Origin: an uncultured Acidobacteriota bacterium
GTDB lineage: Bacteria > Acidobacteriota > Blastocatellia > Pyrinomonadales > Pyrinomonadaceae
Direction of reading: 5' to 3'
Length of the DNA stretch: 5,599 bases
Assembly (NCBI GenBank): GCA_946480545.1
Contig: CAMLKY010000170.1
Location: 1-5,599 of the forward strand
This document shows, in pieces, positions 1-5,040 of this stretch (position 1 is its first letter; each line of letters opens with the position of its first letter). The notes below the pieces were generated by a model, which did not search any database, was not told where the DNA came from, and saw only the letters and a list, made by a program, of their open reading frames with translations. A program made the position numbers and the translations under genes.

Positions 1-1
1 T

Positions 2-46
2 ATCGTCCGTTATGCGATTCTTCAGGGCTGGCTGGAAGAAGAATAA
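2..46 (+). CDS. C-terminal end of an unidentified protein (partial, runs off left edge)
   Basis: The second forward frame is open from the left edge and ends in TAA at 44-46, giving the tail IVRYAILQGWLEEE. The amphipathic segment and acidic end look like a genuine protein C-terminus, and the gene would converge on the minus-strand gene whose stop lies 14 bases further on. Fourteen residues are too few to assign a family. The open frame could also be chance, so confidence is low. Confidence 0.35.
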   Translation: MVRYAILQGWLEEE

Positions 47-60
47 AAGTCGTTTCTGAT

Positions 61-267
61 CTACTTGTCTTCATCTACCTGCCGTCTCCCGCTTGTGAGC
101 TCCCTGCTGGTCTTCAACAGGGCCCTGCTTTTCCGCTCGAGGTCTGACAGCAGCCGGGTCTGCTCGGCCATCCGCGCGTAGAGCGCGTCGGTTCGTTTAT
201 CTAGTCCGTCTGTGTATTCAATTAGGTGGTCCAACGAGGGCCGTTGGCCGAAGTGATCTTCGCTCAT
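61..267 (-). CDS. small charged, probably helical protein of unknown function
   Basis: This is a 68-residue protein starting at the ATG complementary to 265-267 and ending in TAG. A GTG at 282 and an ATG at 279 lie in frame upstream. I prefer 267 because a GGGGA stretch sits about 6 bases before it. The protein has no signal peptide or membrane segment. Residues from about 13 to 60 are rich in Leu, Arg, Glu and Asp with leucines spaced as in a coiled coil (LDHLIEYTDGLDKR, then LLSDLERKSRALLK), and the tail is basic then acidic. Third codon positions are mostly G or C, which supports real coding. I do not recognise a family. It points away from the PAS/Crp genes and shares the 268-915 gap with them, so its promoter must lie there. 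Confidence 0.5.
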   Translation of the reverse strand: MSEDHFGQRPSLDHLIEYTDGLDKRTDALYARMAEQTRLLSDLERKSRALLKTSRELTSGRRQVDEDK

Positions 268-551
268 CTGTTTCCCCATCACCAGGATGTGTTGCCGGAT
301 AACCAGATGAGCCGTGTGGTGTGACTCAGGAAGCCATGAAGCAATGAAGAGTGCGGATTATCGACCTGTTAACCGTAATACCCGCATCGCAACAATATTA
401 TTGCAGTTCAAGCTTACACCTTGCCGAGGGAAATCGCGAAACCAGTTTATCCTTTAATGAGTTCGAGAAATGCGGGATTAGACTTCGGTCTGTCTTATCC
501 GACGGTCTGAGGAAAGATCGGTTTCGATTTTGGTGGGCGGGGACAAGTTGG

Positions 552-608
552 GACGATTTCCCAGACTGAACGCGCGTCTAGCCGTAACGAGAACTTGGGA
601 AAATCGTC
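552..608. repeat. intergenic inverted repeat (12-bp arms, one bulge)
   Basis: The left arm GACGATTTCCCA (552-563) pairs with the right arm TGGGAAAATCGTC (596-608) with one bulged A. A short inner stem AGAC/GTCT (563-566 with 576-579) lies inside the 32-base loop, sharing its first base with the outer arm. No T-run follows on the plus strand, so it does not look like a simple terminator. It may be an RNA stem or a protein-binding dyad; the function is unknown. Confidence 0.4.
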
Positions 609-714
609 ACAGAAACAGAAACGAATAGAGTCGGCTGCTACCCGAGCTTGCCCCACAACAAAAGCCTACCAAATATTTTTCAGTCGTGAGTCCTCCTGAT
701 TACGTTTCTTTTTT

Positions 715-766
715 CCTTATGCGAATAAGGGTTTTTCCCTAATGCAATCTACTATCTTCCCGATAG
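715..766. promoter_or_regulatory. cluster of short dyads, candidate operator or leader hairpins
   Basis: CCTTAT-GCGA-ATAAGG (715-730) is a perfect 6-bp hairpin. It overlaps a second dyad, ATAAGGG-TTTTT-CCCTAAT (725-743), which has one internal mismatch, so the two are mutually exclusive as RNA stems. CTATC-TTCCC-GATAG (752-766) follows. The cluster lies about 150-200 bases upstream of the PAS start, in the most AT-rich part of the gap, where a promoter or operator is expected. The assignment as regulatory is inference from position and symmetry. Confidence 0.3.
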
Positions 767-819
767 CTACTAACCCGCTTTTCCACCATCATACGTGTAC
801 GGAATTAGGAATGGCTTTA

Positions 820-884
820 CCGGATAGGCAGGTGTGTCGCAAGAAGCGACACGTCAGGTCACCAGCGAACTCATGACCATCCGG
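820..884 (+). ncRNA. candidate structured leader RNA (three-way junction) upstream of the PAS gene
   Basis: Three nested helices fill this stretch almost completely. P1 is CCGGAT (820-825) with ATCCGG (879-884). P2 is GGTGTGTCGC (831-840) with GCGACACGTC (846-855), ten pairs including two G-U, closed by the loop AAGAA. P3 is GGTCA (857-861) with TGACC (874-878). The junction strands are AGGCA (826-830), a single A (856) and none between P3 and P1. It ends 7 bases before the purine-rich AAAGGG at 891-896 and 31 bases before the preferred ATG. I do not recognise a known riboswitch consensus; I checked by eye for the GEMM-I core and the hammerhead core and neither fits. P2 alone is solid, while P1 and P3 could be chance. 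Confidence 0.3.
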
Positions 885-915
885 ACGGCGAAAGGGACAA
901 AGATTGGGATTCAAG

Positions 916-1278
916 ATGAACATGAGCGGGGATAACGCCACAGCCGAAGTATTCGGCCTCTATGAACTCTCGTCAGACGGCACGGTCCTTTACTCGAGAT
1001 CGCGTGACGGTGAGCGTCTGACCGATGGCAATTCCGGAGTGATCGGCCGCGACTTTTTTCGCGAGATCGCGGGCTTTCAGAACACGGACGACCTCCGACG
1101 GCACTTTCGGCGTTTCGTTACCGAAGATCGATCGGTGGACACCTTCGTATTCGATTGTCTTTACGAAACCGAGGTTGTGAGAGCAAAAGTTTTTATGACG
1201 AGAGCGTACGAGAACGATCATGATCATTCGGGCGGCATCGTCATTCTTGATATCAGACGGATGGGGAACCAGGCATAA
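916..1278 (+). CDS. single-domain PAS protein, photoactive-yellow-protein-like without the chromophore cysteine
   Basis: The product is 120 residues and is essentially one PAS domain. Residues 12-25 (VFGLYELSSDGTVL) match the first PAS strands. Residues 40-55 (GVIGRDFFREIAGFQ) closely resemble the VIGKNFFKDVAPC segment of photoactive yellow protein. Residues 76-96 and 107-114 supply the last beta strands. The position of the coumaroyl-binding cysteine in that family (Cys69) is occupied by Phe54, so light sensing by that chemistry is not expected. A soluble sensory or protein-interaction role is inferred. There is no output domain, signal peptide or membrane segment. I chose ATG 916 because GGGA (906-909) lies 6 bases upstream. 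ATG 922 and TTG 904 (behind AAAGGG at 891-896) are alternatives. The stop is 10 bases before the Crp/Fnr start, suggesting one transcript and a functional pair. Confidence 0.75.
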   Translation: MNMSGDNATAEVFGLYELSSDGTVLYSRSRDGERLTDGNSGVIGRDFFREIAGFQNTDDLRRHFRRFVTEDRSVDTFVFDCLYETEVVRAKVFMTRAYENDHDHSGGIVILDIRRMGNQA

Positions 1279-1283
1279 AGGAG
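1277..1283 (+). promoter_or_regulatory. strong ribosome binding site deciding the Crp/Fnr start
   Basis: AAAGGAG lies 5 bases before ATG 1289 and overlaps the PAS stop codon TAA (1276-1278). This fixes the regulator start at 1289 rather than at the in-frame upstream ATG at 1220, which lies inside the PAS gene, and it implies translational coupling of the two genes. Confidence 0.7.
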
Positions 1284-1288
1284 ATCAA

Positions 1289-2081
1289 ATGAACTTGAAC
1301 GGAAGAACTGAATTTCGCAGCGGCGTTAACCCGAGATACAACATCTCTTCGAGCTCCGAAGCAATTAAACGTAACGGGGGCAACGGGCTTTCGCTTCAGA
1401 CGGCATTTGATCCGGCTCTCCGGTCAACACCGAACGGTCTGATCCGGGCCCTTCATGCCGAACATTTCCTCCGCCTGCGCCAGTACGTAAAGCGCGTCAA
1501 CCTGGTAAAGGACCAGTATCTATACCAGCAGGATGACGAAATAGACCTTATCTATTTTCCCGAAACGGCGGTCGTGTCGGAGTTCCAGATCCTCGAGGAC
1601 GGTCGGACCATCGGGCGGTGTCGGTATAGCTTCGGCATTTAACTCGTGTCGTGCTGCGAACTGCACTCAAGTATGCGTCGCCGGTTCCGCACTGGTGATC
1701 GGACGGGAGATACTTGAGCGCGAAGTGATGAACGATCTCCGTCTGCAGACGATGCTCCACAATTACATAAACGGCCAGATCAAGCAGCTCTCGCAGCGGG
1801 TCGTTTGCAACACATTTCACTCGGTCGAGCAGCGGTTCTGCAGTTGGCTGCTTACCCTGCACAAGCGCAGCCGGCGTGATCGGTTTCGGCTCACGCACGA
1901 ACATGTTGCACGTGTTCTTGGTGTTCATAGACCGAGCGTCACGTGCATCGCGCAGACCCTCCGCCAACAGAAGTTGATCGATTACGGCAGGGCCCGCCTC
2001 GTCATCTGCGATCAGTCTGGACTTGAGAAGCTCGCGTGCAGATGCTCCGCTGAAGCGGCACAGTTACAGAATGTTCACTAA
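1289..2081 (+). pseudogene. Crp/Fnr-family transcriptional regulator, frame broken by a small deletion
   Basis: The first part (1289-1642) encodes 117 residues. It has a long polar N-terminal extension (about residues 1-47), then a cyclic-nucleotide-binding-like fold with IYFPETAVVSEFQILEDGRTI at residues 88-108 (split here as IYFPETAVV and SEFQILEDGRTI), and ends abruptly at TAA 1640-1642. The family pattern resumes in another frame from about 1620 (VGIASAFNSC) and continues through the dimerisation helix and a winged helix-turn-helix (LTHEHVARVLGVHRPSV, then TCIAQTLRQQKLIDYG) to TAA 2079-2081. Relatives usually have about ten residues of the type EVAVIGREGA between the two blocks. Only 7 bases (1613-1619) are left for them here, so roughly 23 bases seem lost. 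That size argues against a single-base sequencing error. A separately translated HTH fragment from GTG 1695 is conceivable but has no ribosome binding site. There is no Fnr-type N-terminal cysteine cluster. The ligand and targets are unknown. Confidence 0.75.
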
Positions 2082-2151
2082 AATGAAGTCATTGGTATTT
2101 CGCCGTACCAAAACAAGGTGTCGAAGTACCTACAGTTAGAGCAGTGACCCA

Positions 2152-2231
2152 GCGGGGCGAGAGATTTCCTCACTAGCGAATGTCCTTCGGATTTGCAATC
2201 GCCTAATCTCTCGCTCCGCCTTCTTCTTTTT
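2152..2231 (+). terminator. probable intrinsic terminator after the Crp/Fnr gene
   Basis: GCGGGGCGAGAGATT (2152-2166) pairs along its whole length with AATCTCTCGCTCCGC (2205-2219), 15 pairs with one G-U. The 38-base loop can itself fold (GCGAAT with ATTTGC). The stem is followed at once by a pyrimidine tract with a run of five T (to 2231). The position, 70 bases after the regulator stop, fits a terminator. The large loop is atypical, so an attenuator or a processing site remains possible. Confidence 0.55.
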
Positions 2232-2411
2232 CCCTTCAACAACTCGGCGAAGATTGTACCGTTCCCGTACGTCACGCTCGAGGTGTGTATGCCGGTGGAC
2301 AGAGTCCTAACGTTGAAAACTTTAGACTTAACAGACCGGTGCGGAGTTCCGGGAATGGCACAGGGTTCGCAATGGATAACGGAATACAAGGAGATTAATT
2401 TCTATCGAGAT
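2232..2411 (+). promoter_or_regulatory. leader region of the glycosyltransferase-glf unit, no clear promoter
   Basis: This gap must contain the promoter if the stem at 2152-2219 ends the upstream transcript. TTGAAA at 2313-2318 is the best -35-like hexamer, but no good -10 lies 16-18 bases downstream. AGGAG at 2389-2393 is a good ribosome-binding sequence, yet no standard start codon follows at the usual distance. GGAG at 2343-2346 precedes an in-frame ATG (2355) by 8 bases. The frame stays open back to 2193 only because no stop happens to occur. Confidence 0.35.
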
Positions 2412-3575
2412 ATGGATATAAGTACTTTCCCTAAGTCGGAGTTTGCAAAAAATTATGATGTGGTTTGTTTTTCTCACCTTCGGTGGGACTTCGTTTTCCA
2501 GCGTCCTCAGCATCTGCTAAGTCGCTTCGCCAAGAAGCACAACGTGCTTGTGATCGAGGAGCCGGTCTTTCACGACGGCGAATCGACGTTCGTCGTGTCC
2601 GAGAAAAAAGAAGGGGTTCGAGTCGCGGTGCCGCACGTTACAAACGGACTTGAAGGAGCGGATCTAGACAAACTGATGTCCCGACTGATCGACGGCCTTC
2701 TGCATGATGAAGGAATCAAGAATTACGTCGCCTGGTACTACACGCCGATGATGCTTGCGTGGGTTGAGCACCTCAGGCCGCAGGCGGTCGTCTACGACTG
2801 CATGGACGAGCTGTCCGCATTCAAGAATGCACCCGCAGAACTTCGTATACGTGAGGCCGAGCTTTTTGCACTCGCGGACCTTGTATTCACCGGCGGCCGA
2901 AGTCTGTACGAAGCGAAGAAAGAACAGCATGACGCGGTCTACTGTTTTCCATCCAGTATCGACGTAAAGCATTTTCGAAAGGCGCTCGAGCCGGGTGCGG
3001 AACCGGAAGACCAGGCTTCGATCGCGCGTCCGCGAATCGGATTTTGCGGCGTCATCGATGAGCGATCCGATATCGAGCTGCTGAATGAGATCGCAGAGCT
3101 GCGACCTGATTGGCAGTACGTCATGCTTGGACCGGTCGTGAAGATCGACGAAGCGGACCTCCCGCGTCGCGAGAATATTCATTATTTGGGCGGCAAGAGT
3201 TATGACGAGCTTCCGAATTATATCGGAGGCTGGGACGTAGCAATGATGCCGTTTGCGATCAATGAGTCGACTCGTTTTATCAGCCCGACGAAGACTCCGG
3301 AATATCTCGCCGCTGGTCGGCCGGTTGTATCGACAGCGATCCGCGACGTCGTACGGCCGTATGGGGAAAACGAGCTTGTTCGGATCGCGTCTACGGCAGA
3401 GGAATTTGTCGCCGCCATTGAAGCGGCCTTACATGAAGATCCGGCAGAGCGACGACGCCGTGCTGACGAGTTTCTGGCGACGATGTCGTGGGACAAGACC
3501 TACGAGAGTATGTCGGATCTGATCGAGGAAGCACTGGCAAAGAATGCGTCGCGTGAACTGGCGGCACGGGTTTGA
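2412..3575 (+). CDS. glycosyltransferase, GT4-like C-terminal domain, surface-polysaccharide type
   Basis: The protein has 387 residues from ATG 2412. The N-terminal domain starts with NYDVVCFSHLRWDFVFQRPQ (14-33), followed by HLLSRFAKK, a block typical of TuaH-like and related polysaccharide glycosyltransferases. It carries YDCMDEL at 128-134. The C-terminal Rossmann-like domain begins at about 206 (RPRIGFCGVIDER) and contains the donor-site region SPTKTPEYLAAGRPVVST (290-307) with Glu296 as the likely conserved donor-binding acid. There is no membrane segment, so it should act at the cytoplasmic face. It lies 37 bases before glf and is probably cotranscribed. Transfer of galactofuranose, or of another sugar in the same glycan, is inferred from that neighbour and not shown. 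The start is uncertain: ATG 2355, with GGAG 8 bases upstream, would add 19 residues, while 2412 fits the family block better but has a weak binding site. The real donor and acceptor are unknown. Confidence 0.8.
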   Translation: MDISTFPKSEFAKNYDVVCFSHLRWDFVFQRPQHLLSRFAKKHNVLVIEEPVFHDGESTFVVSEKKEGVRVAVPHVTNGLEGADLDKLMSRLIDGLLHDEGIKNYVAWYYTPMMLAWVEHLRPQAVVYDCMDELSAFKNAPAELRIREAELFALADLVFTGGRSLYEAKKEQHDAVYCFPSSIDVKHFRKALEPGAEPEDQASIARPRIGFCGVIDERSDIELLNEIAELRPDWQYVMLGPVVKIDEADLPRRENIHYLGGKSYDELPNYIGGWDVAMMPFAINESTRFISPTKTPEYLAAGRPVVSTAIRDVVRPYGENELVRIASTAEEFVAAIEAALHEDPAERRRRADEFLATMSWDKTYESMSDLIEEALAKNASRELAARV

Positions 3576-3602
3576 TTGTTCGGATTGATTACTGGTTAGA
3601 GC

Positions 3603-3609
3603 AGGGGGA
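3603..3609 (+). promoter_or_regulatory. ribosome binding site of glf
   Basis: AGGGGGA lies 3 bases before ATG 3613, close but purine-rich, and the encoded N-terminus (MFDYLIVGAGFAG) matches the family start exactly. The start is therefore secure. Confidence 0.55.
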
Positions 3610-3612
3610 ACT

Positions 3613-4932
3613 ATGTTTGATTACTTGATAGTGGGAGCAGGGTTCGCGGGCAGTGTGCTCGCGGAAAGATTGGCAAATGGGTCGGGCAAGAAAGTTCTGA
3701 TCTGCGATAAGCGTCCGCACATTGGCGGCAACGCTTACGACTGCTACAACGACGCGGGCATTCTGGTACACAAATACGGGCCTCATATTTTTCATACGAA
3801 TTCTCAGGATGTCTTCGAGTATCTTTCAAAATTCACCGAATGGCGTGAGTACCAGCACCGCGTACTGGCCTGTGTCGACGGCATGATGGTGCCGATCCCG
3901 ATCAATCTCGACACGATCAACAAGCTCTATGGGATGAAGCTCAGCTCGGAGGAATGCAAGGACTTCTTTGAGAGTCTCCGCGAACGCCGCGAGCCAGTGA
4001 AGACTTCGGAGGACGTGGTCATCAACGCAGTCGGCCGCGAGCTGTACGAGAAATTCTTCAGGGGCTATACACGAAAGCAGTGGGGACTCGATCCTTCGGA
4101 GCTCGACGCATCTGTCACGGCGCGCGTTCCGACGCGCACGAATCGCGATTCCCGTTACTTCACGGACCATTATCAGGCGATGCCCAAGCACGGGTATACG
4201 CGCATGTTCGAGAAGATGCTAGATAGTCCGCGGATAAAAGTGATGTTGAACTGCGACTATCGCGAGATCATGGATGAGTTCGAGTACGGCGAAATGATCT
4301 ATACCGGACCGGTCGATGCGTACTTTGATTATCGCTACGGCAAGCTTCCGTATCGCTCGCTCGAATTCAAACACGAGACGCACGACGTGGACGTTTTTCA
4401 GGAAGCTCCGGTTGTGAATTATCCGCAGAATCAACCGTACACGCGGATAACTGAGTTCAAATACCTGACCGGGCAGACGCATCAGAAGACGAGCATCGTC
4501 TATGAATACCCGCGGGCCGAAGGCGACCCGTACTATCCGATCCCGCGGCCGGAGAATGCCGAGCTGTACACAAAGTACAAGGCTTTAGCCGATGCGGAAG
4601 AAGGCGTACATTTTGTCGGTCGGCTGGCCACGTACAAGTATTACAACATGGACCAGATCGTGGCTCAGGCACTCACAACGTACGGCAAGATCGAGGGACT
4701 CAAACGCAAAGAGGCCGCGGTTATCCACGCGCCGCTGCCGGCCGTTATCCACGCCGATGGAAAAGCGCGGGCGGTCTATGCGAACGGGAACGGCTCGGGA
4801 CAATATCCTGCGTCGAACGGCAACGGAAAGTCGAAGGCCGTTTACAACTCGGGTGAGAGCGGCAAGACCGGTGTCTATTCAAACGGTAACGGAAAGGGAA
4901 ACGACGTCGCCGACCTCGATACAATCTCGTGA
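3613..4932 (+). CDS. glf: UDP-galactopyranose mutase with an Asn/Gly-rich C-terminal extension
   Basis: This flavoenzyme interconverts UDP-galactopyranose and UDP-galactofuranose in the cytoplasm, supplying galactofuranose for surface glycans. The 439 residues open with the FAD-binding GAGFAG (8-13), then DKRPHIGGNAY (32-42) and HKYGPHIFHTN (53-63). The substrate region has GYTRKQWG (151-158), with the tryptophan typical of the uridine-binding site. Arg175 (VPTR) and Arg278 (PYTRI) correspond to the conserved phosphate-contacting arginines. YTGPVDAYFDYRYG (230-243) and GRLATYKYYNMDQ (336-348) are also hallmark blocks. The family core of about 370-380 residues ends near 365, and the remainder is a repetitive Ala/Asn/Gly/Ser tail not normally present. 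The enzyme core looks intact. Its upstream neighbour, 37 bases away, is a glycosyltransferase, consistent with a two-gene unit. No transcription signal is visible between them. Confidence 0.95.
   Translation: MFDYLIVGAGFAGSVLAERLANGSGKKVLICDKRPHIGGNAYDCYNDAGILVHKYGPHIFHTNSQDVFEYLSKFTEWREYQHRVLACVDGMMVPIPINLDTINKLYGMKLSSEECKDFFESLRERREPVKTSEDVVINAVGRELYEKFFRGYTRKQWGLDPSELDASVTARVPTRTNRDSRYFTDHYQAMPKHGYTRMFEKMLDSPRIKVMLNCDYREIMDEFEYGEMIYTGPVDAYFDYRYGKLPYRSLEFKHETHDVDVFQEAPVVNYPQNQPYTRITEFKYLTGQTHQKTSIVYEYPRAEGDPYYPIPRPENAELYTKYKALADAEEGVHFVGRLATYKYYNMDQIVAQALTTYGKIEGLKRKEAAVIHAPLPAVIHADGKARAVYANGNGSGQYPASNGNGKSKAVYNSGESGKTGVYSNGNGKGNDVADLDTIS
4717..4905 (+). repeat. degenerate repeats encoding the Glf C-terminal tail
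   Basis: GTTATCCACGC occurs at 4720-4730 and again at 4744-4754, encoding AVIHA twice. Units starting (A/G)V(I/Y) recur at residues 369, 377, 387, 409 and 420. The motif NGNG appears at 391-394, 402-405 and 424-427, each followed by Gly, Ser or Lys. The tail is predicted by eye to be disordered, and it probably grew by duplication of short in-frame units. Confidence 0.6.
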
Positions 4933-4939
4933 TCATTTT

Positions 4940-4999
4940 CGATCTGTGTATCCGTCGTTTTGGGCACTGCCTTAGACAGGATGCACAGATCGTTGTTCT
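4940..4999 (+). terminator. inverted repeat between convergent genes, probable glf terminator
   Basis: CGATCTGTGTATCC (4940-4953) pairs fully with GGATGCACAGATCG (4979-4992), 14 pairs with one G-U, around a 25-base loop. It begins 7 bases after the glf stop and is followed by the T-rich TTGTTCTTT, fitting termination on the plus strand. Read from the minus-strand gene the stem is followed by AAAATGA, so it is a poorer terminator in that direction. Confidence 0.5.
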
Positions 5000-5040
5000 T
5001 TGAAATCAGATTCGTGTATCTCGAGCATTTTCTGCTGATG

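Larger units (their letters stand above)
268..915. other. long intergenic region between divergent genes, rich in inverted repeats
   Basis: About 650 bases separate the small minus-strand gene from the PAS gene. The only open frame of note (351-569, plus, GTG start) gives a 72-residue product with no recognisable motif and no good ribosome binding site, and its 3' end overlaps an inverted repeat, so I do not call it a gene. The stretch is more AT-rich than the flanking genes, especially 660-760. It holds the stem at 552-608, the dyads at 715-740, the hairpin at 752-766 and the fold at 820-884. Promoters for both flanking genes must be here, but I see no convincing -35/-10 pair. Confidence 0.6.

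Noticed and set aside
351..569. 72-residue plus-strand open frame starting with GTG
   Set aside because: No ribosome binding site, no recognisable motif or domain-like pattern, and its 3' end runs into an inverted repeat. It is most likely a chance open frame.
820..900. Cyclic-di-GMP (GEMM-I) riboswitch or hammerhead ribozyme
   Set aside because: The three-helix outline prompted the idea, but the conserved GEMM core and the CUGAUGA/GAAA hammerhead core are absent.
1548..1967. 139-residue minus-strand open frame across the Crp/Fnr gene
   Set aside because: It is antisense to a recognisable regulator sequence and has no motif of its own.
2193..2354. Upstream in-frame extension of the glycosyltransferase
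   Set aside because: The extension would begin inside the 15-bp stem and T-rich tract, has low coding quality and matches nothing expected before the family's N-terminal block.
2135..3604. GTTAGAGCAG present in two intergenic places (2135-2144 and 3595-3604)
   Set aside because: A ten-base match is expected many times by chance in a window of this size, and the flanks do not match.
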